The notes under the pieces: generated by a model
What the model saw: only the letters and a program-made list of their open reading frames with translations
Database searches by the model: none
Told to the model about the DNA's origin: nothing
NCBI GenBank assembly: GCA_048594375.1
Contig: JBMDXK010000018.1
Location: 62,001-126,000, forward strand
Origin: JBMDXK01 sp048594375
GTDB taxonomy: Bacteria > Pseudomonadota > Alphaproteobacteria > Rhizobiales > Methylopilaceae
Length of the DNA stretch: 64,000 nucleotides
Reading direction: 5' to 3'
Position numbers and translations under genes: made by a program
In this document: one piece after another, positions 1 through 7,994 of the stretch
How the letters are laid out: each line of letters starts with the position of its first letter
Position numbering within the stretch: the first letter of the stretch is position 1

Positions 1-552
1 ACCAGAATTTGATTGTGGAGTTGGCACCTTGGAAGCAGACTCTTTGGGAGAGGAAACTTCAGCGGCTGCATTTTTAGCAGCTTCTAAAGCCGCTTGGCGC
101 GCTTCTTCTGCGGCACGCTCTGCGCGCGCTTTTTCTTCTGCCTGACGCAAAATTTCCTGTTCTTCTGCTATGCGACGCTCTTCCGCATCCCGCTTCATTG
201 CATTGGCAAGGGCGCTGGCACGCGCATCCATTTCATTGCCTGAAAGCGCATTGAGAACAATACGACCACTCTTTGCCGCAGTCTTGTTCGGACGGTTACG
301 ATTTTCCTGCCTTTGATCCCCTGAAAAAGAGGGCTTTGGCGCTGCTGCGCGTTGCGAATCGTTGGAGGCAGGGGCTGCACCATCATTTGCGCCAATCACA
401 CGCCGTTTGACTTTTTCCACAACAACAGCTTTTGATCGGCCATGCGAAAAGCTCTGGCGGACAGTCCCCTGCTCCACGGGACGCTTCAGTGTCAGTGTTT
501 TACTGCTAGGCATACCCAAAGTTTTATCGTTGTTGTTTTTCGTATCGCTCAT
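1..552 (-). CDS. infB: Translation initiation factor IF-2, N-terminal part (cut by window edge)
   Basis: IF-2 is the GTPase that brings initiator tRNA to the 30S subunit. Only the first 184 codons are in the window, and the frame is open to base 1. The start ATG (550-552) overlaps the TGA of the upstream ylxR gene by the ATGA arrangement, so translation is probably coupled. The product begins MSDTKNNNDKTLGM and contains the alphaproteobacterial IF-2 N-domain pattern (a KTLTLKRPVEQGTVRQSFSHGRSK-like opening with KTLxLK, VRQSFSHGR and VVVEKVKRR). It is followed by a long Ala/Glu/Arg-rich helical linker. The G domain lies outside the window. It is the last visible gene of the rimP-nusA-ylxR-infB operon. 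Confidence 0.93.
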   Translation of the reverse strand, partial: MSDTKNNNDKTLGMPSSKTLTLKRPVEQGTVRQSFSHGRSKAVVVEKVKRRVIGANDGAAPASNDSQRAAAPKPSFSGDQRQENRNRPNKTAAKSGRIVLNALSGNEMDARASALANAMKRDAEERRIAEEQEILRQAEEKARAERAAEEARQAALEAAKNAAAEVSSPKESASKVPTPQSNSG

Positions 553-1247
553 TCCGTATCCGTTCCTGCGGTTTGTCCAGTAGCTTCGGGCAAACCGGCA
601 TCGGCCCGATATTTGACCAACTTTTCCAATCGTACCCGTGTCGCAGAGCTGACAGGATCTGTCAACAATGCTGCATGTACCACATTTTCTCGTCCCAACG
701 CCATACTCATCTGCATGGAATTAAAAACTGTCATAAAAGGCAACGCCTTTTGTTGCGTGCGCCAAGCAGCAGCACGCATTTTACGCAAGCCGTCCTCCGC
801 CCCATCGGAGGCATGAAGAACGATTGCCGCTTGAAATTGCTCAATGGCTTTCTCTGCTTTTGCAAATCCACACAAAACCTTACCGGCTTTGTTACAAAGA
901 GAAAACATTCCCAATGCGGCCTTGAACAATGCTGCATCTACTTCATCTTCAAGGTTTTCTGGCACACTTGTGTGAGCCTTGAAACCCTTGTTGAAGATTT
1001 TAGAATTCTTTGCCTGAGCAAGAAGTTTTCGTTCAGCTGTTATCCATAATCCGCGCCCCGGCAACCGACAGCGCAAATCCAGCAGCAGCGCACCATCTTT
1101 CTGTCGCACAAAGCGCAGTAGATCACCGACAGGTTGAACAGTGCGGGTTACAGCGCACATCCGCTCAAGAGCCTTTCGGTCATCTGTTTGGCGTGACGCT
1201 CTTTCCGACTGCGGCTGGTCGCTTATGGTATCAGTTGCTTGTTGCAC
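549..1247 (-). CDS. ylxR: YlxR-family RNA-binding protein with L7Ae-like C-terminal domain
   Basis: This 232-residue protein is the DUF448/YlxR protein always found between nusA and infB. The N-terminal part carries the family pattern ERMCAVTRTV ... LLRFV, then LPGRGLWIT (the GRGAYV-like element). The C-terminal half (from about residue 105) looks like an L7Ae/L30e fold, with AGKVLCGFAKAEKAI and a run ending in VLHASDGAEDG. Such two-domain forms are usual in alphaproteobacteria. It starts with GTG, overlaps the nusA end by 17 bases, and its stop overlaps the infB start. An RNA-binding role linked to translation or RNA processing is known for the family; the exact target here is inferred. Confidence 0.9.
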   Translation of the reverse strand: MQQATDTISDQPQSERASRQTDDRKALERMCAVTRTVQPVGDLLRFVRQKDGALLLDLRCRLPGRGLWITAERKLLAQAKNSKIFNKGFKAHTSVPENLEDEVDAALFKAALGMFSLCNKAGKVLCGFAKAEKAIEQFQAAIVLHASDGAEDGLRKMRAAAWRTQQKALPFMTVFNSMQMSMALGRENVVHAALLTDPVSSATRVRLEKLVKYRADAGLPEATGQTAGTDTE

Positions 1248-2832
1248 CAGATAATTCTTCGCCTTCTGTTTCTAACTCTTCTGCTGGAGCTTCAATCCAT
1301 CCTGCATGTACGCGCGCCTCCAGAATGAATGCATCCGCATCACTTCGCGATACCTCCAGACCGGAAAGAATACCCGGCTCACGCACAGATTCACCGTTTT
1401 TCTTTTCAACCCAACCGACAAGATCATCACTGGAACAACCTGCAAGATCTTCGATTGTTTTGACGTCGCCTTTACCAAGCGCCACAAGCATAACAGGCGT
1501 GATGCCAGAAATAGAAAGCAATGCTTCATCCACTCCAAGCGCTTGACGTTGCTCGTCGAGCTCACGCGCCACCTGTTCAAGATAATCCCGCGCACGATTC
1601 TGAATCTCAGTTGCAGTATCTTCGTCAAAACCTTCAATAGAAGATATTTCTGAAGTATCTACCATAATCAATTCTTCAAGGCTAGAGAATCCTTCGGAGG
1701 TTAGCAGCTGCGCAACAACCTCATCAACATCCAACGCTTCAATAAACAGTTGCGTACGCAGAGCAAATTCTTTTTGTCTGCGCTCGCTTTCTTCCTGCTC
1801 GGTCATGATATCAATATCCCAGCCAGTGAGCTGTGATGCAAGTCTTACATTTTGACCGCGACGACCAATGGCGAGGGAAAGTTGGTCATCAGGAACAACA
1901 ACTTCGATTTTGTTACTGTCTTCATCCAGCACAACTTTTGCCACTTCAGCAGGTTGCAAGGCATTGACAATGAATGTTGCCGGATCTTGTGACCAAGGAA
2001 TAATATCTACTTTTTCGCCTTGTAACTCATTGACAACAGCCTGAACGCGCGCACCACGCATACCAACGCACGCACCCACAGGATCAATTGAGCTATCATT
2101 GGAAATCACAGCAATTTTAGCACGCGAACCAGGGTCACGGGCAACAGCCTTGATTTCAATTACGCCATCATAAATTTCTGGCACTTCCTGCATAAACAGT
2201 TTTGCCATAAATTGAGGGTGAGTACGGGAAAGAAAAATCTGCGGCCCACGGGTTTCACGGCGCACATCATACAGATAAGCGCGCACCCGATCACCGGGGC
2301 GGAATGTTTCGCGGGGCTGCAATTCATCGCGACGCAAAATTGCTTCCGTACGCCCCATATCCACGATCACGTTGCCATATTCTACGCGGCGCACCAGACC
2401 ATTGATTACTTCGCCGATACGGTCTTTAAATTCATTATACTGACGATCACGCTCGGCTTCGCGCACTTTTTGCACAATAACCTGTTTTGCCGATTGCGCT
2501 GCTACCCGACCAAAATCAAAGGGCGGCAAGGTCTCGGAAATGTAATCGCCAATTTGAGCGCCAGGATTGCGGCGCTTGGCATCTTCCAATTCAATTTCTA
2601 TTGCATCATTTTCAATGCGCTCAACCACCAACAGCAGGCGTGATAACCTGATCTCACCCGAACGGGGGTTAATTTCAGCGCGAATTTCGGTTTCACTGCC
2701 GTAACGCGAACGCGCAGCTTTCTGGATGGCATCTTCCATGGCAGCCAGAACAATCTGGCGATCAATCACTTTTTCCCGCGCAACTGCATCGGCAATTTGT
2801 AAAAGTTCAAGACGATTGGCACTGATTGCCAT
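1231..2832 (-). CDS. nusA: Transcription termination/antitermination factor NusA
   Basis: NusA binds RNA polymerase and nascent RNA, modulating pausing, termination and antitermination. The 533-residue length is typical of the Rhizobiales form. An N-terminal RNAP-binding domain opens with LELLQIADAVAREKVID. It is followed by an S1 domain (GEVINGLVRRVEYGNVIVDMG) and two KH domains (VGACVGMRGARVQAV near residue 260 and LAIGRRGQNVRLASQL near 325). An acidic C-terminal helix-hairpin-helix region ends the protein. The ATG has a strong GGAGG eight bases upstream. It lies 14 bases after rimP and overlaps ylxR. Regulation probably includes the leader terminator upstream of rimP. Confidence 0.97.
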   Translation of the reverse strand: MAISANRLELLQIADAVAREKVIDRQIVLAAMEDAIQKAARSRYGSETEIRAEINPRSGEIRLSRLLLVVERIENDAIEIELEDAKRRNPGAQIGDYISETLPPFDFGRVAAQSAKQVIVQKVREAERDRQYNEFKDRIGEVINGLVRRVEYGNVIVDMGRTEAILRRDELQPRETFRPGDRVRAYLYDVRRETRGPQIFLSRTHPQFMAKLFMQEVPEIYDGVIEIKAVARDPGSRAKIAVISNDSSIDPVGACVGMRGARVQAVVNELQGEKVDIIPWSQDPATFIVNALQPAEVAKVVLDEDSNKIEVVVPDDQLSLAIGRRGQNVRLASQLTGWDIDIMTEQEESERRQKEFALRTQLFIEALDVDEVVAQLLTSEGFSSLEELIMVDTSEISSIEGFDEDTATEIQNRARDYLEQVARELDEQRQALGVDEALLSISGITPVMLVALGKGDVKTIEDLAGCSSDDLVGWVEKKNGESVREPGILSGLEVSRSDADAFILEARVHAGWIEAPAEELETEGEELSGATSN

Positions 2833-2846
2833 ACCGGTTACCTCCG

Positions 2847-3524
2847 TTACTTAGGGCTAGAAGTGCGGCGTTGCGCGCGCTTCGGTGCATCCTCAGATTC
2901 AGTATCGTTATTTTCTTTACTTACAGCTTTAAGAGCTTTGGCGGCTTGCTTTTCACGGCGAAGCGCCTCACGAATTAACGCATCCGTTAGAATTAGCCGC
3001 GCCTCTGCCATATCAGATACAGGCAACAAGACATCACTTTCTTCACCCTCAGGAACCTCTTCACGCTCAAGGCGTGCGTTTTTACCCTCAACACCTTTCA
3101 GCACCCCCCGGAAACGCTTACGCCCCTGAGCGGCAACTGCCATTTCTATCCGCGCATGATACCCACTCCAGCGGGAAAAATCTCCCAGACGAACCAGAGG
3201 GCGATCAATACCAGGGGAAGAAACCTCCAGATTATAGGCACCCGGAATGGGGTCTTCCACATCCAAAATTGCAGAAACAGTATGACTGACTTCCTCGCAA
3301 TCATCGACACTCATGGTGCCATCAGGACGTTCCGCCATAATCTGCAACGTTGTTCCGTCTTGCCCACCCACCTTTACGCGCACCAGACGAAACCCAAGCC
3401 CTTCAAGAGCAGACTCAATCAGGCTTGCGACAGCAGCAGCCAAGCCGCTTTCTTTAAGAATGCGCGGGTCATCACCGGATGCAAGGGGCGTGTTTGTTTC
3501 TGTCAACGTCGGCTTCCAAACCAT
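2847..3524 (-). CDS. rimP: Ribosome maturation factor RimP
   Basis: RimP helps assemble the 30S subunit. The 225-residue protein shows the family core: the N-terminal domain has LVRVKVGG ... MSVDDCEEVSHTVSAILDVEDPIPGAYNLEVSSPGIDRPL around residues 50-110. An SH3-like C-terminal domain follows, with a long charged tail (KRAQRRTSSPK). The ATG at 3522-3524 has an AAAGGT close upstream. The gene is the first of the nusA operon. In related genomes it directly follows trmB, which here lies about 57 kb away at 60351-61073. Confidence 0.95.
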   Translation of the reverse strand: MVWKPTLTETNTPLASGDDPRILKESGLAAAVASLIESALEGLGFRLVRVKVGGQDGTTLQIMAERPDGTMSVDDCEEVSHTVSAILDVEDPIPGAYNLEVSSPGIDRPLVRLGDFSRWSGYHARIEMAVAAQGRKRFRGVLKGVEGKNARLEREEVPEGEESDVLLPVSDMAEARLILTDALIREALRREKQAAKALKAVSKENNDTESEDAPKRAQRRTSSPK

Positions 3525-3544
3525 TGACCTTTTAAAGCAGGCAA

Positions 3545-3577
3545 TAAAAAAGAGCGGGACCGGAAGGTTCCCACTCT
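3545..3577 (-). terminator. Rho-independent terminator/attenuator in the rimP-nusA leader
   Basis: Read on the minus strand, GAGTGGGAACC and GGTCCCGCTC form a GC-rich stem with one bulged A and a TTCC loop, immediately followed by TTTTTT. It ends about 20 bases before the rimP start codon, inside the likely leader, with no minus-strand gene recognised just upstream of it. That position suggests attenuation of the operon rather than simple gene-end termination. This fits known NusA autoregulation in other bacteria; the mechanism here is inferred. Confidence 0.7.
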
Positions 3578-3758
3578 CAACATGCGACTTTTAAGATCGT
3601 TATGAGATGCTTTTTACAAAGTGGTTGCATACTATAATATTAAATTCGCTTCTGCAAGGGCTTTTATTTTGCCTTTGATTCGTGTGAGTATCACGATATC
3701 AGCATTATCGTGATGTGAGGGCAATCTGCTATCCAGAAAGGTCGCTCAAGGAAATGAC

Positions 3759-4514
3759 ATGATTGACATTATTGATCTCCGTGATTTTTATAGTCGGCCT
3801 CTTGGCAGTGTTGTGCGCCGTATTTTGCGGGTAAAACTTGCGAGCTATTGGCGTCACGGTACAGGATTGCGGGTGCTTGGCTATGGGTATGCCACGCCTT
3901 ATCTCAATCTGTTTCAGGAAGAAGCAGAACGTGTATGCGCCTTTATGCCTGCCGCGCAAGGCGTTATCGGCTGGCCAACAGAAGCACCCATCCAAAGCGG
4001 ATTGATTGAACCTGATATGTGGCCATTAAGAGACAGCATGATGGATCGCATTTTAATGATACACGGTCTGGAAAACGCTGATAATGCAATGGATTTGCTG
4101 CGTGAGGCATGGCGCTGTCTGGCGCCGGGAGGCAAACTTCTGGCAGTTGTACCTAGTCGAAGAGGAGTCTGGTCGCGCCTTGAGCAAACACCCTTTGGAC
4201 ACGGTCGCCCTTTCAGCAAAACACAGCTAACCCAGCTTTTGAGAAACGCCGCCTTTACTCCTGATTCGTGGAGCGAAGCGCTCCTTTTTCCTCCTGTGGA
4301 AAAAGGGCTAGTCTTGCGTTCAGCAGTCACGCTGGAACGGCTTGGCGCACGTTTTTGGCCTCTGTTTGCAGGCCTGCATGTGGTGGAAGCAAGCAAGCAA
4401 GTGTATCGGCCTCTTCCTGTTAGAGTACCGCGAAAAGTTCGCCTTCCTTCACCCTCTTCCGTGTTGAAGCCGACTGGAGTGCCTGTGCCAAGCGGGAGAA
4501 ATATTGTTGAATAG
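3759..4514 (+). CDS. SAM-dependent methyltransferase-like protein
   Basis: This 251-residue protein resembles the class I methyltransferase-like proteins found in Rhizobiales near gloB. Visible elements are a degenerate motif I (LRVLGYGYATPYL, residues about 37-50), an acidic stretch DRILMIHGLENA, and the post-motif AWRCLAPGGKLLAVVPSRRG typical of the methyltransferase fold. The glycine-rich SAM loop is unlike the textbook GxGxG, so activity is uncertain. The start ATG follows AAGGAAATGAC-like sequence. It stands alone on the plus strand, divergent from rimP. Substrate unknown. Confidence 0.7.
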   Translation: MIDIIDLRDFYSRPLGSVVRRILRVKLASYWRHGTGLRVLGYGYATPYLNLFQEEAERVCAFMPAAQGVIGWPTEAPIQSGLIEPDMWPLRDSMMDRILMIHGLENADNAMDLLREAWRCLAPGGKLLAVVPSRRGVWSRLEQTPFGHGRPFSKTQLTQLLRNAAFTPDSWSEALLFPPVEKGLVLRSAVTLERLGARFWPLFAGLHVVEASKQVYRPLPVRVPRKVRLPSPSSVLKPTGVPVPSGRNIVE

Positions 4515-4535
4515 CAATTGATCTTTTAAAAAAGT

Positions 4536-5093
4536 CTATGCGCGTGAGCTCGCTTGCTGTGATTTATGCCGTGCATCCACTTCTTTACCAACAATGCTCG
4601 GCTCGACTTCTATGATTTTTCCTGTTTTAAACTCAGGGTCTTTTTTATCAAGCGCATTGGTTTGAAATACATGAATTTTGTTGTCGGGAGTATGACCAAA
4701 GCGAACTTCTATGCCGCGAGCTGATACTATTTCAACTTCTGCCGGCAAATTACGAAATACTTGAGGAAGTGGCTCTTCAATCTTTGGATCATCATTTTTT
4801 TCTAACGAAAGAGCAGATTTTAGCTCAGACTTCAACTTATACCAAGGAGAAGCTGAATCGAAAGCTTCCAGTTTGATATAAACTGTATTATTTCCTTCCG
4901 AGTTTTGCTTGCGCTCTAAAGATGCTAACTTCACGCCGGAAGATGAATTACCCACAAGAAATATACCGTCATTCAATCTAGGAATATTAACTATTCGGTT
5001 CACACTATTTTGAGAACATAAAGCCGTATTAAAATGTGTCGCTTCAGATATTCCAGAGTTTTTTATTTTTTGATTGTCAAGAGAAGAAATCAT
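4536..5093 (-). CDS. Hypothetical protein, AT-rich orphan
   Basis: I do not recognise this 185-residue protein. It has no signal peptide, no membrane segment and no familiar motif. It is polar, with a Ser/Asn-rich N-terminus (MISSLDNQKIKNSG), a predicted beta-rich C-terminal part (PAEVEIVSARGIEVRFGHT, then KIHVFQ) and a basic, Ser/Ala-rich tail ending QQASSRA. Base composition is visibly more AT-rich than the flanking leuB and methyltransferase genes. In related genomes leuB is usually followed by asd; here this gene occupies that place, which suggests acquisition. A basic flexible tail would be compatible with a secreted protein, but that is only a guess. Confidence 0.6.
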   Translation of the reverse strand: MISSLDNQKIKNSGISEATHFNTALCSQNSVNRIVNIPRLNDGIFLVGNSSSGVKLASLERKQNSEGNNTVYIKLEAFDSASPWYKLKSELKSALSLEKNDDPKIEEPLPQVFRNLPAEVEIVSARGIEVRFGHTPDNKIHVFQTNALDKKDPEFKTGKIIEVEPSIVGKEVDARHKSQQASSRA

Positions 5094-5158
5094 TTCTGCA
5101 TGACCTTGATTTTATAGATTGTTTCTGCGCCAAGACTTTAGAAAAATTAAAATAAATT

Positions 5159-6280
5159 TTAACCCACCAACTTATGTTCAAGGCGTTGGGCCAATGCGCT
5201 AATAATAGCATCCCCCATTTGTGATGTAGCGATAGCTGTACCACCTTCTGAAACAATATCGGCTGTTCGTAAACCTTTTTCCAAGACATCAGCAATGGCT
5301 GCATCCAACGCATCGGCCAGATGTCCAAGGTTAAGCGAATATTTGAGCGCCATACCAAAACTTGCGATGGCCGCAATGGGATTTGCAATGCCTTTACCCG
5401 CAATATCAGGAGCAGAGCCGTGTACAGGCTCGTACATGGCTTTGCGTTTGCCATTGACATCCTCGGCACCCAAAGATGCGGACGGCAGCATCCCCAATGA
5501 TCCGGTGAGCATGGAGGCAATATCAGAAAGAATATCGCCAAACAGGTTGTCCGTTACCAACACGTCATATTGCTTGGGGCGGCGCACCAGCTGCATGGCA
5601 CAGTTATCGGCCAGGACATGCTCTAAATTCACATCCTTATAAGACCCATGCACTTCAGTGGCCACAGAATGCCACAGAACGCCGGTTTTCATAATATTGC
5701 GTTTTTCTACAGAAGCTACTTTTTTGTTGCGTTTTTGCGCCAGATCAAACGCAACATGCATGATGCGTTCAATTTCTGTTTCAGAATAAATTTGTGTATC
5801 AACCGCACGGCGCTCACCGCTTTCTAACGTGACAAGTTCTTTAGGTTCACCGAAGTAAACGCCGCCTGTCAGCTCGCGCACGATGAGAATATCCAGCCCC
5901 TCAACCAGTTCGCGCTTCAGCGATGAAGCTTCCGCTAACGCCGGATAGCACAAAGCAGGTCGAAGATTCGCAAACAGACCCATCTCTTTGCGCAAACGCA
6001 GCAAACCCGCCTCCGGACGATGTGCATAAGGCACTTTATCCCATTTCGGCCCGCCTACAGAACCAAAAATCACTGCATCGGCAGCATTGGCTTTTGCCAT
6101 TGTCCTGTCCGTAATAGCAACGCCATGCACATCATAAGCGGCACCGCCTACCAGATCATCCTCAATGACAAAAGCAGCAAGCCCTTGTTTTTCAAGCCAT
6201 GCTATCAGCTTTTTGACTTCATTGATAACTTCTGGGCCAATACCGTCACCGGCGAGAAGGAGCAAGTTATGGGTTGTCAT
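5159..6280 (-). CDS. leuB: 3-isopropylmalate dehydrogenase
   Basis: LeuB oxidises and decarboxylates 3-isopropylmalate to 2-oxoisocaproate in leucine synthesis, in the cytoplasm with NAD+. The 373-residue length is typical. The N-terminus LLLLAGDGIGPEV is the family start. The substrate arginines lie in LLRLRKEMGLFANLRP, the catalytic Tyr/Lys region includes GGVYFGEP and VEKRN, and the metal and cofactor signature NLFGDILSDIASMLTGSLG (about residues 245-263) and HGSAPDIAGKGIANP are complete. It is a single gene here; leuCD are not in the window. Confidence 0.97.
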   Translation of the reverse strand: MTTHNLLLLAGDGIGPEVINEVKKLIAWLEKQGLAAFVIEDDLVGGAAYDVHGVAITDRTMAKANAADAVIFGSVGGPKWDKVPYAHRPEAGLLRLRKEMGLFANLRPALCYPALAEASSLKRELVEGLDILIVRELTGGVYFGEPKELVTLESGERRAVDTQIYSETEIERIMHVAFDLAQKRNKKVASVEKRNIMKTGVLWHSVATEVHGSYKDVNLEHVLADNCAMQLVRRPKQYDVLVTDNLFGDILSDIASMLTGSLGMLPSASLGAEDVNGKRKAMYEPVHGSAPDIAGKGIANPIAAIASFGMALKYSLNLGHLADALDAAIADVLEKGLRTADIVSEGGTAIATSQMGDAIISALAQRLEHKLVG

Positions 6281-6468
6281 TATCTATTCCTGAGAAAACA
6301 AAGTCACGATGCAAAAAAAAATGTGTCGGCAAACTATCATAGCGCGATCGGAAATGACACGCAGAAAATCTATTTTTTAGAAGAAGAGAAGTACTTTGTT
6401 ACCAATTTAATATCTGCAGCTATAGGTTATAGATATTGCAATGAGCCATAACTTTTTCATATCGCTTA

Positions 6469-6512
6469 ATTTAATTTTTGGATGGGCTCTCATTGAGCAC
6501 TCCAAATTAAAT
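6469..6512 (-). terminator. Stem-loop after ccmB, possible terminator
   Basis: ATTTAATTTTTGGA pairs with TCCAAATTAAAT (two-base bulge) and an inner GCTC/GAGC stem closes a TCATT loop. It begins ten bases after the ccmB stop on the minus strand. There is no clear T-run, so termination is likely but not certain. The rest of the gap to leuB holds nothing recognised. Confidence 0.45.
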
Positions 6513-6521
6513 AGCACCTTA

Positions 6522-7187
6522 TCAGTGTTCATCCCACCGCAGCAGTGCTGCAACGGCAAAAGGCACCAGCGCCATCAAGGACAAGACAAGTGCCAGCAGC
6601 AGCAGCAATGCGGTAAAAGCAGTTCCGGTATTGGCGTTCTCCGCAATAGCCACGCCAAAAATCACAATTGGCACGCACAATGGCAAAATAATAATCGGTA
6701 ACAACAGCCCACCGCGTCTCAAGCGCACAGTAAGCGCGGCTCCGAGCGCGCCGAAAAATGCAAACGCAGGAGTTCCTATGAGCAAGGCGCCTGTTGTGAC
6801 GGCAATATGTGTTGCGTTCATGCTGAGCATCAATCCCAGCAACGGCGCTGCCAGCACCAGCGGCAGACAAGACGTTGCCCAGTATGCCAATATTTTGGCG
6901 AGTACGCATATTTCCAAAGGCATGGACACATGACGCACTACATCCAGACTGCCATCGTCGGCATCTGTCTTGAACAAGCGATCAAGCCCTAAAATACAGG
7001 AAAGCAAAGCGCCAATCCAGAGGAAAGCAGCGCCCAGTTTGCCGAGCAGAACAAGATCCGGCCCCACCGCAAAAGGGATGATTGTCACAAAGCAGGCAAA
7101 GAATAAAACACCTGTTCCAAAGCCACTGCCCGCGCGGATGCCGAGTAATATTTCCGCATAAAAAAGTGCTAAAGCAGAGCGGATCAT
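6522..7187 (-). CDS. ccmB: Haem exporter permease CcmB
   Basis: CcmB is the membrane subunit that works with CcmA in cytochrome c maturation (System I). The 221-residue protein has about six hydrophobic helices, and the N-terminus (ALALFYAEILLGIRAGSGFGTGVLFF) is characteristic of the family. The conserved DxLF...DxDDGSLD region (LDRLFKTDADDGSLDVVRHVSMPLE, residues about 66-90) is present. Its ATG overlaps the ccmA stop (ATGA). The usual followers ccmC, ccmD and ccmG are absent here; leuB comes next. Confidence 0.93.
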   Translation of the reverse strand: MIRSALALFYAEILLGIRAGSGFGTGVLFFACFVTIIPFAVGPDLVLLGKLGAAFLWIGALLSCILGLDRLFKTDADDGSLDVVRHVSMPLEICVLAKILAYWATSCLPLVLAAPLLGLMLSMNATHIAVTTGALLIGTPAFAFFGALGAALTVRLRRGGLLLPIIILPLCVPIVIFGVAIAENANTGTAFTALLLLLALVLSLMALVPFAVAALLRWDEH

Positions 7188-7852
7188 TCTATGCCCTCCG
7201 CCGTTTTTTTCTGCCGTGAAAGCGTAATGATACGGTCAGGATTCCAATCCAGAACAGCATGGGTTGCAGCAATTACACCGCCGCCCTGCGCGCAGTGTTC
7301 TGCAACAAGCGTGCTCAGGAGTGCCAATCCTGCCGAATCAAGCGCCGTAGCGGGTTCATCCAGAATCCACAATGGCCGCGGTGCCAACAGCAAGCGTCCA
7401 AAGGCCAGACGGCGACGCTGCCCAGCGGACAAAAACCCTGCGGGAGCATCGGCCACTTTCACAAGGCCGATCCGCTCTAAAATATTTGTGTGATTCGTTT
7501 GATGGTGTTTTTCCCCCAGCAGCGAGATCCACAAGTGCATATTTTCATTTACGGTAAGCGCTTCCTTAAGGCCATCTTTGTGGCCGATATAATGGATAAA
7601 AGGGGTGTGCTCCGCATTCTCCTGCGGCAAAAAGGGCATGGTGATATGCCCTTCTTCAATGGCACGCAAACCTGCAAGCATTCTCAAAAGCGTTGATTTT
7701 CCAACGCCATTTTCACCATATATCAGAACGCAGCCGCCAAATGGCACTGCAAGATCAATATCTTGAAGCAACACACGTTCTGCACGCACAACCTTGACCT
7801 TGTGCGCTTCAAACAGCAAAGTGGAACCGTTCCAATGTGGCGAAGTTTTCAC
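7184..7852 (-). CDS. ccmA: Haem exporter ATP-binding protein CcmA
   Basis: CcmA is the ATPase that releases haem-loaded CcmE during cytochrome c assembly. The 222-residue protein has Walker A GENGVGKST (about residues 45-53), the ABC signature LSAGQRRRLAFGRLLL (about 140-155) and Walker B PLWILDEPATALD. It starts with GTG at 7852, and overlaps ccmB by four bases. It is divergent from acnA across 142 bases, the arrangement usual in Rhizobiales. Confidence 0.94.
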   Translation of the reverse strand: MKTSPHWNGSTLLFEAHKVKVVRAERVLLQDIDLAVPFGGCVLIYGENGVGKSTLLRMLAGLRAIEEGHITMPFLPQENAEHTPFIHYIGHKDGLKEALTVNENMHLWISLLGEKHHQTNHTNILERIGLVKVADAPAGFLSAGQRRRLAFGRLLLAPRPLWILDEPATALDSAGLALLSTLVAEHCAQGGGVIAATHAVLDWNPDRIITLSRQKKTAEGIE

Positions 7853-7994
7853 AAGAGTGCATTCCGGTTGATAGCATGTGTGGAAGTGGTTCTTGTTTAC
7901 AGCTTTTTACCGACTTCGCATATAGAACAGGAATAAATTTGCAAGGGTACATTCTGTGCCGCCCCGGCTTCCCAATAGCTGGCTGCTTTAAAAG

